This document shows, piece by piece, positions 10,204-18,945 of a DNA stretch of 64,000 nt. Made by a program: the position numbers and the translations under genes. The DNA lies in NCBI GenBank assembly GCA_023397475.1, contig JAEWUD010000016.1, positions 11,022 through 75,021 on the forward strand. The letters are read 5' to 3'. The stretch's first letter is position 1; every line of letters starts with the position of its first letter. Below the pieces are notes generated by a model. That model saw only the letters and a list, made by a program, of their open reading frames with translations. It did no database searches and was not told the origin of the DNA. Origin of the DNA: Bacillota bacterium. GTDB taxonomy: Bacteria; Bacillota; Clostridia; Saccharofermentanales; Saccharofermentanaceae.

Positions 10204-12557
10204 GTATGGCGAATCAGGGACCTGAGGGATTAATCCTCGGCGGGCGATATCGGATCATGCGCCTCATCGGCAGCGGTGGCATGGCCAATGTCTATCTCGC
10301 ATCAGATATGACCTCCGGTATCCAGGTCGCAATTAAGATCCTGAAACCAGAATTCTCCGCTGACGAAGAATTTATTAAGCGATTTGACGCGGAGGCGCGC
10401 TCGGCTTCGCAATTGACGCATCCGAATATTGTCCGCGTTCTCGGCGTTGGGCAGGAAGGCGAATTCCGCTACATGGTTCAGGAATTTGTCGACGGCATTA
10501 CGGTGAAGGAACTGATTACGCAGAACGGGCATCTGGACTGGCGCGTCGCAGTTCCGATCGCGATTCAGGTCGGCATGGCGCTTGAGAATGCGCATCAGAA
10601 CGGGATCGTTCATCGCGACATCAAACCGCACAATATTCTGATTACCAGAGACCGGATCGCGAAGGTAGCTGATTTCGGTATTGCCCGCGCGGCGTCCAGC
10701 AATACCATAACACTTACATCGGGCGGAGCACTTGGATCTGTTCACTATTTTTCTCCGGAACAAGCCAGAGGATCCATCGTCGGACCGAGCTCTGATATCT
10801 ATTCTCTCGGCGTTCTGCTCTTTGAGATGGTAACCGGCCGGGTTCCGTTTGACGGAGACACCTCCGTCGCCATTGCTATCAAGCATTTACAGGAACCGCC
10901 GCCGCGTGCGTCGTCCTTTGTTCCGTCCTTACCGTCCGGACTGGATGCGATTATCCGTAAGTGCATGCAGAAATCCACGGATTATCGTTATCTTTCGATA
11001 CGTGACATGGTGGCTGAACTGGATGCGCTGATGGTTGATCCGAACGGTTCCTACGGAATTCTGTCACGCCCGGATATGCCCGATGCGACGACCAGCCAGA
11101 TCCAATCGATGCGCCATGACCCCAGCTACAACAAGCTTCGTGATATTGAGCACTCGATAGAGAAGCGCAGACGTTCGCGTACTAAGGACAATGTCCTAGT
11201 TATTCTTCTGGTAACACTCATCCTCGGAATTCTTCTCGGAACCGTATACCTTGTCGTCAAGATGGTTACGGACAATATCTCCGGCAATTCCAAAGAGTCC
11301 TATACCGTTGAGAATTACATCGGACAACCGATAGCCGATGTTGAACGGACGCTCAAGTCGGCCAATGTCAATTACACGATCACTCCGAGAATTTCCGAAG
11401 AATATGAACCCGGAATCGTCATTGAGCAGAGCCTCAAACCCGGTGTCGTTATTAAGCCGGAGAATGGTTTGCATATTCTGGAGCTTGTCATCAGCGCATC
11501 TCCGCAATCGATTATTCTGACGGATTATGCCGGTCAGGACCAGCAGAGTGTTATTGATGACTTGACGCGCAAGGGTCTGCTGGTCTCGGTTCGAACTGAG
11601 GACAGCAGCCAGTATGACAAGAATACGATCATCCGCACAGAACCGTCGGCCGGATCCGCGGTTGTTCCCGGCGAAACCGTAACGATCTACGTGAGTCAGG
11701 GCGTATCTACCGTCACGATTCCGAACTTGAGCGGACAATCTCTTGCGACCGCGCGTACGACGATAATTTCAAGCGGTTTGAACTTAGGCACTGTAACGGT
11801 TAGCGAAGCGGCTCAAGCTTTGCCGGAATCCGAGCAGATTGTTATCTCTTCGGATCCGCCGGCGGGTACGATCGTAAGTCCCAAGTCAGGTATTAATCTT
11901 GTCGTAGGAACCCGTGAAGATTATATCAACAGCAGTTACGGCATAACCCCGACCCCGACTCCTGTTCCGTATAATCTCTTCATTAACCAGACCGAGGGCG
12001 GAACCGGCACCGGCGCGGGCACCTATACATCGGGTCAGAAGGTCACTGTCGTCGCAAGTGTCAATCCGGGTTATGTCTTCTCACACTGGGTCGATGACAC
12101 GCAAGAAACCCTCGGCACGACCGCGACACTGCAGATTACGATGCCCGCCAGACACTATACGATCATGCCTGTCTACGCGAAGAGCACCTACAAAGTGACA
12201 ATCGTACCTGCTTCTGAACCTGCGGGTCAGGCATCCGTCTCAGGGGCGGGTGATTATAAACCTGGTGATGCCGTGACCGTTATCGCGACAGCTAATGCCG
12301 GATATCAGTTTGACAGTTGGACCGATGCGGATGGAGTTGTGGTGTCAACTTCGGCGACCTACGTGTTTGCAATGCCTTCCTCGAATGTGACTTTGCGACC
12401 GGTTTTCTCACTGCTTCCCACACCGACGCCCGAAGTGCCGACGCCCACTCCGGCGATCACCCCGGCGGAATATTCGAAGGCAAATTCATCGGACAAGGAT
12501 GATGCCGCGCAGGGTTCGCGCAAATCCCCGACCATCCAGGTACAAGCGTTATTATGA
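10200..12557 (+). CDS. prkC: PASTA-domain Ser/Thr protein kinase PrkC with extra C-terminal InlB-type repeats
   Basis: Membrane sensor kinase of cell-wall state. An N-terminal Hanks kinase (about 15-280) has GSGGMANVY, AIKIL, HRDIKPHN, DFGIARA and an SPEQA activation segment. A single membrane helix lies at about 335-355. Three PASTA domains follow outside (about 370-435, 437-502 and 503-570). Unusually, a TPTPTP linker then leads to two ~70-residue repeats (about 595-735) with the GYVFSHWVDD / GYQFDSWTDADG pattern of InlB-B/Listeria-Bacteroides surface repeats, and a final Pro/Thr-rich tail. At 785 residues it is longer than typical PrkC (~620-650). It is coupled to prpC upstream and rsgA downstream. 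Confidence 0.95.
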   Translation: MSMANQGPEGLILGGRYRIMRLIGSGGMANVYLASDMTSGIQVAIKILKPEFSADEEFIKRFDAEARSASQLTHPNIVRVLGVGQEGEFRYMVQEFVDGITVKELITQNGHLDWRVAVPIAIQVGMALENAHQNGIVHRDIKPHNILITRDRIAKVADFGIARAASSNTITLTSGGALGSVHYFSPEQARGSIVGPSSDIYSLGVLLFEMVTGRVPFDGDTSVAIAIKHLQEPPPRASSFVPSLPSGLDAIIRKCMQKSTDYRYLSIRDMVAELDALMVDPNGSYGILSRPDMPDATTSQIQSMRHDPSYNKLRDIEHSIEKRRRSRTKDNVLVILLVTLILGILLGTVYLVVKMVTDNISGNSKESYTVENYIGQPIADVERTLKSANVNYTITPRISEEYEPGIVIEQSLKPGVVIKPENGLHILELVISASPQSIILTDYAGQDQQSVIDDLTRKGLLVSVRTEDSSQYDKNTIIRTEPSAGSAVVPGETVTIYVSQGVSTVTIPNLSGQSLATARTTIISSGLNLGTVTVSEAAQALPESEQIVISSDPPAGTIVSPKSGINLVVGTREDYINSSYGITPTPTPVPYNLFINQTEGGTGTGAGTYTSGQKVTVVASVNPGYVFSHWVDDTQETLGTTATLQITMPARHYTIMPVYAKSTYKVTIVPASEPAGQASVSGAGDYKPGDAVTVIATANAGYQFDSWTDADGVVVSTSATYVFAMPSSNVTLRPVFSLLPTPTPEVPTPTPAITPAEYSKANSSDKDDAAQGSRKSPTIQVQALL

Positions 12558-13465
12558 CCGAACAATCATCGCGAACCGGGACGATCATCAAGGGTGTCGG
12601 CGGTGCCTATTGGATCTATACCGATGAGAAGGATACCGTGACGGCAACGCTGCGCGGGATTTTTCGAAAAGATAAGGTGGTGCCGACGATCGGCGATAGG
12701 GTAACTTTATCGCTGTCGGGGGATCCGGACATTCCGTATGTCATAGATTCCATATTGCCCCGACGCAATCTGTTATTGCGTCCGTCGGTAGCAAACATTG
12801 ATGAATTGATCATCACAATCTCCTGTATGGATCCTCCGCCGGATTTAGGTCTGCTGGATAAACTTCTGATTTTCTGCTCCGTAGCAGATATAGAACCGCT
12901 GATTATGATGACAAAGACAGACCTCAATCGCGAAGCTGCGTCCTCTATCGCGGCTGTTTACCGACGAGCCGGATTCACTGTGTATTCCAGCGGCATCGGA
13001 GATACTGCAGATCTGCGATCACTTCGCGATCGACTGCTCGGTAAGACGGCCGGATTCGCCGGTCAGTCCGGAGTCGGAAAGTCTACGCTTGTTAATCTTC
13101 TTTCCGGGTTCACAGGTATGGAGGTCGGAGATATCAGCGAAAGACTCCATCGCGGAAAACATACGACGCGCCATGTGGAGATCATTCCGCTCGAAGGGTT
13201 GTTCTTGTTCGACACACCGGGATTCTCCATGCTGGAGATCACACAGATGGGAATCGAAGAGACGCAGGTAGCGAGTGGATATCCGGAGATTTTGCGCGCG
13301 TCAACAAATTGTCGTTTTCAAGACTGCCTCCATGTCGGAGAACTCGGGTGTTCTGTTGAGACCACGGATATTGACGCGGGACGTTTGGAACGTTATCGTG
13401 AATTCGTAAATATAATCCGGAAGAGTAATCCTTACAACAAGAAACGAGGGAGACACAGCACATGA
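12554..13465 (+). CDS. rsgA: Ribosome small-subunit GTPase RsgA
   Basis: Circularly permuted GTPase in late 30S maturation. The OB domain (about 1-75) is followed by permuted G motifs: TKTD (G4), GQSGVGKS (G1, about 170-177), RGKHTTRH (switch I/G2) and DTPGFS (G3). The C-terminal zinc domain shows NCRFQDCLHVGELGC, a Cys/His knuckle. It has 303 residues; the ATG overlaps the prkC stop by four bases. Confidence 0.96.
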   Translation: MTEQSSRTGTIIKGVGGAYWIYTDEKDTVTATLRGIFRKDKVVPTIGDRVTLSLSGDPDIPYVIDSILPRRNLLLRPSVANIDELIITISCMDPPPDLGLLDKLLIFCSVADIEPLIMMTKTDLNREAASSIAAVYRRAGFTVYSSGIGDTADLRSLRDRLLGKTAGFAGQSGVGKSTLVNLLSGFTGMEVGDISERLHRGKHTTRHVEIIPLEGLFLFDTPGFSMLEITQMGIEETQVASGYPEILRASTNCRFQDCLHVGELGCSVETTDIDAGRLERYREFVNIIRKSNPYNKKRGRHST

Positions 13466-14127
13466 TTGATCAAAAGATAAAGGTAGCGCCTTCCATCCTT
13501 GCCGCCGACTTTGGACATTTGGCTCAAGAGATGTCGGCGATAGAGAAGGATGCGGATTTCCTGCATTTTGATGTCATGGATGGACACTTTGTCCCGAACC
13601 TCTCCTTTGGCATACCCGTACTTGCATCCATCCGGCACTATTCGAAGCTTCCGTTCGACGTGCACCTGATGATCGATAATCCCAGGGAATTCATTGAGCC
13701 ATTTATAGAAGCCGGAGCGGATTATCTGACCTTTCACATCGAGACGGAGGCAGAACCTCTCGATCTTGCCGGAATAATTCGCGAAAAAGGTGCGCGACCC
13801 GGCGTTTCGATTCATCCGGATACACCGGTGAAGGCACTTGCGCCTGTGATTGCCGCGGTGGATCTAATTCTCGTGATGAGCGTGCGTCCCGGGTTTGGCG
13901 GACAGGGTTTCATGCCGGAGGCATTTACGAGGATCGCAGAAATCCGACGTATGCTCGACGGCTGCGGATCCGATGCCATCCTTTCCGTGGACGGCGGTAT
14001 TTCCCAAAGCAACGCGGCGGAGATTGCACATGCGGGCGCGACCATGCTCGTCGCCGGCAGCTCGGTTTTCGGAGCGTCGGATAAAGCGGAAGCGGTGAGA
14101 GGACTTAAGGCATGCGCTATGTCGTGA
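13462..14127 (+). CDS. rpe: Ribulose-phosphate 3-epimerase
   Basis: Interconverts ribulose-5-P and xylulose-5-P in the pentose phosphate pathway; a TIM barrel. Seen are VAPSILAADF at the N terminus, DVMDGHFVPN, HLMIDNP, MSVRPGFGGQ and SVDGGI, including the metal and proton-transfer Asp/His residues. It has 221 residues, the normal length. The ATG overlaps the rsgA stop and its 3' end overlaps thiN by 16 bases. Confidence 0.96.
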   Translation: MIDQKIKVAPSILAADFGHLAQEMSAIEKDADFLHFDVMDGHFVPNLSFGIPVLASIRHYSKLPFDVHLMIDNPREFIEPFIEAGADYLTFHIETEAEPLDLAGIIREKGARPGVSIHPDTPVKALAPVIAAVDLILVMSVRPGFGGQGFMPEAFTRIAEIRRMLDGCGSDAILSVDGGISQSNAAEIAHAGATMLVAGSSVFGASDKAEAVRGLKACAMS

Positions 14128-14780
14128 TAACCGGCGGCCCGAATATCCATTACGATCGACTTCGATCGGAAATCCGACCGGAAGATTATATTGTATGCGC
14201 GGACAGCGGAGCCTCTCATGCGCGAAATCTGGGATTGATTCCGCAGAAGTTGATCGGGGATCTTGATTCGATCGATCAGGAGACATTGACATGGGTCCGC
14301 GAAATGAAAGTCCCGCTGGAAGTACATCCCGTGGATAAGGACATGACGGATACCGAACTGTGTCTGCGCAGCGTTGCCCCGAACCAACCGGTTCTTCTCG
14401 TATGTTCCTTCAGCGGCAGACCCGATCATGTTCTGGCGAATTATCTTCTCGCCGGACGACTGACATCGGAAGGTCGGCGAATTGTTATGACCGACGGGAT
14501 CTCGTATGGATTTCCGATTTCCGGACCGGCAAACCTTTCGATCCCGACCGGGTTACTCAACCATGTCGACAGCTTCGTATCTTCGTCCGTATCCCTCTTG
14601 CCGCTATTCTCCGCGGTCACCGGCGTTACGACGTACGGGCTAACCTTTGCGCTTCATAATGCCGAGTTGATACCGGGAAGCACGTTTTCCGTAAGTAACA
14701 AAGCAAACGGAAACACCCGCGACATAAGCATAACGATTGCCGCGGGTGTTCTTCTTGTTTTGGTTACGCCGGAGGATTGA
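14112..14780 (+). CDS. thiN: Thiamine pyrophosphokinase
   Basis: Transfers pyrophosphate from ATP to thiamine to give TPP, complementing the salvage operon at 37.5-41.5 kb. The family motif CADSGASHARNLGL followed by LIGDLDSID (two metal-binding Asp) is seen, as is DMTDTELC. Length is 222 residues. It starts inside rpe, in the position usual for Firmicutes (rsgA-rpe-thiN). An intrinsic terminator hairpin lies inside its last codons. Confidence 0.93.
   Translation: MRYVVITGGPNIHYDRLRSEIRPEDYIVCADSGASHARNLGLIPQKLIGDLDSIDQETLTWVREMKVPLEVHPVDKDMTDTELCLRSVAPNQPVLLVCSFSGRPDHVLANYLLAGRLTSEGRRIVMTDGISYGFPISGPANLSIPTGLLNHVDSFVSSSVSLLPLFSAVTGVTTYGLTFALHNAELIPGSTFSVSNKANGNTRDISITIAAGVLLVLVTPED
14712..14756 (+). 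terminator. Intrinsic terminator embedded in the thiN 3' coding end
   Basis: A perfect 10-bp stem (AACACCCGCG at 14712-14721 with CGCGGGTGTT at 14741-14750), a 19-nt loop and a T-rich tail CTTCTTGTTTT. It lies before the thiN stop at 14778-14780, so active translation would cover it. Confidence 0.6.
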
Positions 14781-14841
14781 CGCTCCTCATCGGCTTATAT
14801 TTCTCGAAAATCAATCGGATCTCTTGGTGCTTAGCGAAGAA

Positions 14842-16014
14842 TCAGTTGAGCCCGAATTCCTTGCCGATCGCAAGAAACGCATCCCGGGAGCCGCGGATCG
14901 TCGCCTCGGATACGCAGAAAGCCAACCGGAAATAACCGGGACATGAGAATGCGGAACCGGGTACCACCAAGACGTTCTTGGCCGCACAAGCCTTAACAAA
15001 CGCAATGTCGTCCACCGGTGCTTTGGGGAAGAGATAAAGTGCTCCGTCCGGCTTTCTCGCCGTAAATCCGGCTTCGGAAATGATCGCGTACAGTAAATCG
15101 CGTCGAAACTCATAGTTGGCGATGTCTGCTTTGGCGTACAAAGTCGTCTCGATGATCTTCTGGAAAAAAGCCGGAGCGTTTACGGATCCGAGAATTCGAT
15201 TGCACATCACTACCGCCGGGCAAAGCTCAGAAAAGTCGACATGCCGGGGGCTGATCGCGGCGTATCCGATTCTCTCGCCGGGAAGAGACAAAGATTTGCT
15301 CCAGGAGAAACAGACAATCACATTGGTAAGATAGGTCATCGAACAGGGAACCTGTTTGCCGTCGTATGCCAAATCAATATAGGGTTCATCCGAGATGATA
15401 TGAATAACGTGATTCTTGGAAAGTAGTAATGTATCCAGCGCTTCCAGAACAGTCGCCGGGTAGATAACGCCGCTCGGGTTGTTCGGTGAATTTACGATAA
15501 TCGCCTTCGTGCGGTCGGTAATTGCGGCGTCGATCTTCGCCAGGTCCGGAAGAAAGGTATCCGGTTCGGCGGGTACGATGACAGGTACGCCGTTGTGGTT
15601 GTCGATATACGACAAATATTCCATGAAAAACGGTGCGAGGACGATCACCTCATCACCCGGATCGAGAATCGCCTTAAGTACAGCGTTCATAGCGCCCGCT
15701 GCGCCTACGGTCATACAGATGCCGCTCGGTTGGACCGCAAGGCCGCTCTTTAGAGAGAGCATGTCCGCAACTGCCTTGCACGTTGACGGATATCCTTGAT
15801 TGCTCATATAGGCGTGCTTGCCGGGGAAGGATTCCGCCGCATATTCCTTGATCCGATCGATCACCTCGCGAGGCGGCTCAAGATCGGGATTACCGATGGA
15901 GAAATCAAAGACATTCTCGGCGCCGTAGAGAGCCTTGAGACGGTTGCCTTCCTCGAACATTTTACGGATCATGGAGCCGGAGGACATTTTGTCGGATATA
16001 CGCTTCGAAATCAT
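14842..16014 (-). CDS. Class I/II PLP-dependent aminotransferase
   Basis: A fold-type I aminotransferase of 390 residues. It shows the SIGNPDLEPP substrate motif, NSPNNPSG (about 175-182), ISDEPY and the SWSKSLSLPGERIGY box whose Lys240 should bind PLP. The family covers aspartate, alanine and aromatic aminotransferases; the substrate cannot be fixed from sequence. The start is an ATG with AAAGGGG eight bases upstream. It is a lone minus-strand gene converging with the thiN operon and divergent from infC. Confidence 0.88.
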   Translation of the reverse strand: MISKRISDKMSSGSMIRKMFEEGNRLKALYGAENVFDFSIGNPDLEPPREVIDRIKEYAAESFPGKHAYMSNQGYPSTCKAVADMLSLKSGLAVQPSGICMTVGAAGAMNAVLKAILDPGDEVIVLAPFFMEYLSYIDNHNGVPVIVPAEPDTFLPDLAKIDAAITDRTKAIIVNSPNNPSGVIYPATVLEALDTLLLSKNHVIHIISDEPYIDLAYDGKQVPCSMTYLTNVIVCFSWSKSLSLPGERIGYAAISPRHVDFSELCPAVVMCNRILGSVNAPAFFQKIIETTLYAKADIANYEFRRDLLYAIISEAGFTARKPDGALYLFPKAPVDDIAFVKACAAKNVLVVPGSAFSCPGYFRLAFCVSEATIRGSRDAFLAIGKEFGLN

Positions 16015-16049
16015 AGCAAAACCCCTTTATCGTAATCTCTTTTCGCGTT

Positions 16050-16077
16050 ATTATAACATGAATCAGAAATGCGCAAA
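16050..16077 (-). promoter_or_regulatory. Sigma-A-like promoter of the aminotransferase gene
   Basis: On the minus strand a perfect TATAAT (16050-16055) has a weak -35 TTTGCG 16 bases upstream (16072-16077). Confidence 0.5.
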
Positions 16078-16115
16078 GGGCAACGCAACGTTTCGGAGAA
16101 TTTTCAAGTTTCCGG

Positions 16116-16144
16116 TTGACAATTCTCGGCCGGAAGGTTATTAT
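16116..16144 (+). promoter_or_regulatory. Sigma-A promoter of the infC operon
   Basis: TTGACA (16116-16121), a 17-base spacer and TATTAT (16139-16144): a strong consensus promoter placed to make a ~145-nt leader. Confidence 0.8.
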
Positions 16145-16151
16145 TCTAACG

Positions 16152-16292
16152 TCATAGCAAGAAGAAGCATCCGTTTCTCACCTCAAGCACATGCGTGAAG
16201 AGGTTCACAGGATAGATCGCCGCATGGCGGCTGTTTACGGAACGGATGTTATTCGTTCCGTTTTTTTTATTAGTAAGAGGAGGTGCATTCCT
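16152..16292 (+). ncRNA. infC operon leader with attenuator, probably an L20-responsive leader
   Basis: The leader runs from just after the promoter to the infC start and contains a complete intrinsic terminator at 16237-16268 before any ribosomal protein gene. In Bacillus and relatives, L20 binds the infC-rpmI-rplT leader and causes premature termination. The same gene order and terminator position support that mechanism here. The L20-binding fold itself was not verified by eye. Confidence 0.65.
16237..16268 (+). terminator. Attenuator hairpin in the infC leader
   Basis: Stem ACGGAACG / CGTTCCGT (8 bp, 9-nt loop) followed at once by a run of eight T. It sits 25 bases before the infC start codon. 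Confidence 0.8.
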
Positions 16293-16814
16293 ATCGCAAG
16301 ACCTAACAGCGGGCAACAGATCAATGACGCTATTCGTTTTCGTGAGGTCAGATTGATCGAAGCAAACGGAGACATGATCGGTGTCGTAACGATCGCGGAG
16401 GCGAGGAGAAGAGCGGAAGAGCAGGATCTTGATCTTGTTCTGATCGCGAACAATCCGGATAATCCGGTCTGTAAGATCATGGATTATGGTAAGTTCATGT
16501 TCGAGCAGTCCAAGAGAGAGAAGGAAGCCCGAAAGAATCAGAAAGTGACCGAGGTCAAGGAAGTCGGCATGAAGCTGACGACGGAAGATCACGATCTGGC
16601 TGTCAAGACGAAGAATGCGAACCGATTTTTATTGGACGGAGATCGCGTGAAGGTGCTGATTAAGTTCCGTGGACGCGAGATGGCATACCAGAGCCAAGGC
16701 TATGCTTTGATGGACAAGTTCGCCAAGCTATGCGTGGAGAGCGGTCAGATCGAGAAGCCGCCGAAGGTTGAGGGCAGGAACATGGTCATGTACCTTGCCC
16801 CGAAGAAGAACTGA
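16293..16814 (+). CDS. infC: Translation initiation factor IF-3
   Basis: Binds the 30S subunit and checks start codon-initiator pairing. The sequence IARPNSGQQINDAIRFREVRLI opens the N-terminal domain, and the C-terminal domain ends near MVMYLAPKKN. An ATG-initiated frame begins at 16191, but that region holds the attenuator. The AAGAGGAGG site points to ATC at 16293 (nine-base spacing), giving the normal 173 residues; ATT at 16287 is the alternative. Rare AUU/AUC/AUA starts are a hallmark of infC and let IF-3 regulate itself. Confidence 0.92.
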   Translation: MARPNSGQQINDAIRFREVRLIEANGDMIGVVTIAEARRRAEEQDLDLVLIANNPDNPVCKIMDYGKFMFEQSKREKEARKNQKVTEVKEVGMKLTTEDHDLAVKTKNANRFLLDGDRVKVLIKFRGREMAYQSQGYALMDKFAKLCVESGQIEKPPKVEGRNMVMYLAPKKN

Positions 16815-16840
16815 CGTTATATCACAAGGAGGAATCATTT

Positions 16841-17038
16841 ATGCCCAAGCAGAAGACCCACAGCTCGTCGAAGAAAAGATTCAAGATTACCGGAACCGGT
16901 AAGGTTCTTCGTCCCCAGTCTTTTCGCCGCCACATTCTGAGCAAGCGCCCCACCAAGAGAATGAGACACCTTCGCGGATCTCTCGTTGCTTCCGCGCCGG
17001 ATACGAAGATCATCAAGGCGATGCTCCCTTACAAATAA
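16841..17038 (+). CDS. rpmI: 50S ribosomal protein L35
   Basis: A 65-residue, strongly basic protein starting MPKQKTHSSSKKRFK and containing KRPTKRMRHLRG, the L35 signature. An AAGGAGG site precedes the ATG. It is the middle gene of infC-rpmI-rplT. Confidence 0.97.
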   Translation: MPKQKTHSSSKKRFKITGTGKVLRPQSFRRHILSKRPTKRMRHLRGSLVASAPDTKIIKAMLPYK

Positions 17039-17103
17039 GAACATGGCATAGCACGTTTTCGAGTGAAGACGCTAAGACGAATGGATATTAGGAGGACAAT
17101 TAC

Positions 17104-17457
17104 ATGGCCAGAGTTAAGAGAGGCATGCGCACAAGAGCGCGTCATCATAAGATTTTAAAGCAGGCGAAGGGCTATTTCGGCCACAAGAGCAAGCTGTTTA
17201 AGGTTGCAAACCAGGCGGTTATGAAGTCGGGCGCGTATGCCTACCGTGACCGTAAGAACAAGAAGAGAGACTTTAGAAAGCTCTGGATTCAGCGCATCAA
17301 CGCTGCAGCCCGCATCAACGGCTTGTCCTACAGCCGCTTTATGAATGGTCTGAAGAAGGCTGATATCGCTCTCGACCGCAAGGTTCTTTCCGATATCGCG
17401 ATCACGGATCCGAAGGGATTTACGGCTCTTTGCGAGAAGGCAAAGGCTTCGATCTGA
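17104..17457 (+). CDS. rplT: 50S ribosomal protein L20
   Basis: A 117-residue basic protein: MARVKRGMRTRARHHKILK at the start, then AKGYFGHKSKLFKVANQA and the C-terminal globular part with NGLSYSRFMNGL. L20 is an early 50S assembly protein and the likely repressor of this operon through its leader. A TTAGGAGG site lies upstream. Confidence 0.97.
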   Translation: MARVKRGMRTRARHHKILKQAKGYFGHKSKLFKVANQAVMKSGAYAYRDRKNKKRDFRKLWIQRINAAARINGLSYSRFMNGLKKADIALDRKVLSDIAITDPKGFTALCEKAKASI

Positions 17458-17461
17458 GCGT

Positions 17462-18256
17462 ATGCCTGCCGTGCGAGAGATATCCGGTAAGGATAACCCG
17501 ATTTTTCGTCTCGTGAAGTCTCTTCACGATCACCGTACGGCTGCGAAGGAAGGTCTTCTGTTTCTCGAGGGCATTCGCCTGTGTGAGGACGTACTTTCTT
17601 TCGGACATACACCTGTTTATATTCTTTGTTCAAATAACGCGAAAGCGCTCGCCCAGACATGGAGCGAGCGTTTTCGCGTTCCGGAAGACACCGTGATCGT
17701 CTCGATGCCGGCGTTTCTTTTCGAGAAGCTCAGCAGCACGAATCATCCGCAGGGAATCGCAATCGTCATACGGATGCCTTCTTATCCGACAGTTTTGCCT
17801 GCACAGGGGAGAGATATCTATCTGCTTTGCGAGAATACTTCGGATCCCGGTAATCTCGGGACGATGATTCGCACCGCCGATGCTTTCGGATTCTCTGCTG
17901 TTCTGATCACGTCAGGGACAGTCGATCCCTACAACGAGAAGGTGATCCGCGCATCGATGGGATCCTGCTTTCATATTCCGATCATGAGGTTCGAAACGAT
18001 TCGCGATGCATGCTTGCAATTGCACGAATTCGGAGTAGAATTGATTGCATCTCATTTGAACGGTGAGCCGTTGCCGGGCACTTCCTTCCATTATCCGGCG
18101 GCTGTCGTCGTTGGGAATGAAGCGCACGGACTCTCGGATGAATGCACAGCGATGTGCGACCGTAAGATTGCGATTCCGATGCCGGGACACGCGGAGTCGC
18201 TGAACGCCTCCATCGCGTTCTCTGTCTTTGGATATGTCCTGATGACGGGTAGATAA
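17462..18256 (+). CDS. SpoU/TrmH-family RNA methyltransferase
   Basis: Predicted 2'-O-ribose methyltransferase of the trefoil-knot SPOUT class, 264 residues. An L30e-like substrate-binding N-terminus precedes the three motifs NTSDPGNLGTMIRTADAFG, VVGNEAHGLS and IPMPGHAESLNASIAFS. It begins four bases after the rplT stop, so it is probably cotranscribed with the ribosomal genes. The target RNA (rRNA or tRNA) cannot be told from sequence. Confidence 0.9.
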   Translation: MPAVREISGKDNPIFRLVKSLHDHRTAAKEGLLFLEGIRLCEDVLSFGHTPVYILCSNNAKALAQTWSERFRVPEDTVIVSMPAFLFEKLSSTNHPQGIAIVIRMPSYPTVLPAQGRDIYLLCENTSDPGNLGTMIRTADAFGFSAVLITSGTVDPYNEKVIRASMGSCFHIPIMRFETIRDACLQLHEFGVELIASHLNGEPLPGTSFHYPAAVVVGNEAHGLSDECTAMCDRKIAIPMPGHAESLNASIAFSVFGYVLMTGR

Positions 18257-18266
18257 GAATACATAG

Positions 18267-18288
18267 CATCGCGCCGAGCGATGTTTTC
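18267..18288 (+). terminator. Short hairpin with T4, weak terminator candidate
   Basis: CATCGC / GCGATG with a 5-nt loop and TTTT, directly before the ribosome-binding site of the first trkA-like gene. The stem is short, so leaky termination or no function is possible. Confidence 0.3.
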
Positions 18289-18299
18289 GGAGGTTACAT

Positions 18300-18920
18300 A
18301 TGCAGGTCATTGTTTTAGGTGCGAGCCGTGCCGGGACGATGCTCGTCAAGCGTTTGATCGCTGCCGACCACGATGTCGTTCTGGTGGATATCAACGCAGA
18401 TACAGTTGCAAGTAGCAAGAAGCTGAATGTCGTGACGGTGTCGGGGGTCATCATCGATATTGATGTTCTTCGCGAAGCTGGTATCGAGACGGCAGATGCT
18501 GTATGTGCGTTGAGCGAGAGCGAGAACCAGAATCTGATGGCTTCTGAGATAGCCAGTGAGATTTTTCACGTGAAGCACGTTATCACGCGTATTTTCGATA
18601 CAACAGGCAATCATGTCTATAATTTCGGCGGATTTACCACCATTTCTTCTCCTGAGCTAACCGTTGACGCATTCATGCGTGAATTGGAGGATAAGGCTGT
18701 TGAGGGGAAGATCGATTATCGGACGCATCACATTATGAACGAGTGTGTGGAATTCACATTGCTTACCGCAAGTTCAGACCTTTTCGGAAGTCGTATCCGT
18801 GATATTGAGGATACTGATAAACGCCATGTTTTCGGGATCATGCGCGATGGTCATATGATTCTTGCTTTACCCGGAATGAGAATTGAAAAAGGAGATCAGC
18901 TGATTCTGGCTTCATTGTAG
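18300..18920 (+). CDS. TrkA/KtrA-type potassium channel regulatory subunit (first copy)
   Basis: Cytoplasmic RCK protein that gates a TrkH/KtrB pore in response to nucleotide. An N-terminal Rossmann domain (MQVIVLGASRAGTMLVKRL, acidic end of beta-2 in VLVDIN) is followed by a TrkA-C domain from about 130. It has 206 residues. A GGAGG site lies before the ATG. It is followed by a second, divergent TrkA-like gene and the membrane subunit, so the two may form a mixed RCK ring. Confidence 0.88.
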   Translation: MQVIVLGASRAGTMLVKRLIAADHDVVLVDINADTVASSKKLNVVTVSGVIIDIDVLREAGIETADAVCALSESENQNLMASEIASEIFHVKHVITRIFDTTGNHVYNFGGFTTISSPELTVDAFMRELEDKAVEGKIDYRTHHIMNECVEFTLLTASSDLFGSRIRDIEDTDKRHVFGIMRDGHMILALPGMRIEKGDQLILASL

Positions 18921-18945
18921 TCGGAATATTGTTGGGTGGTTGTAT

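Noticed and set aside
16191..16292. IF-3 start at ATG 16191
   Set aside because: This would translate the attenuator hairpin, has no ribosome-binding site, and would add 34 residues not found in IF-3.
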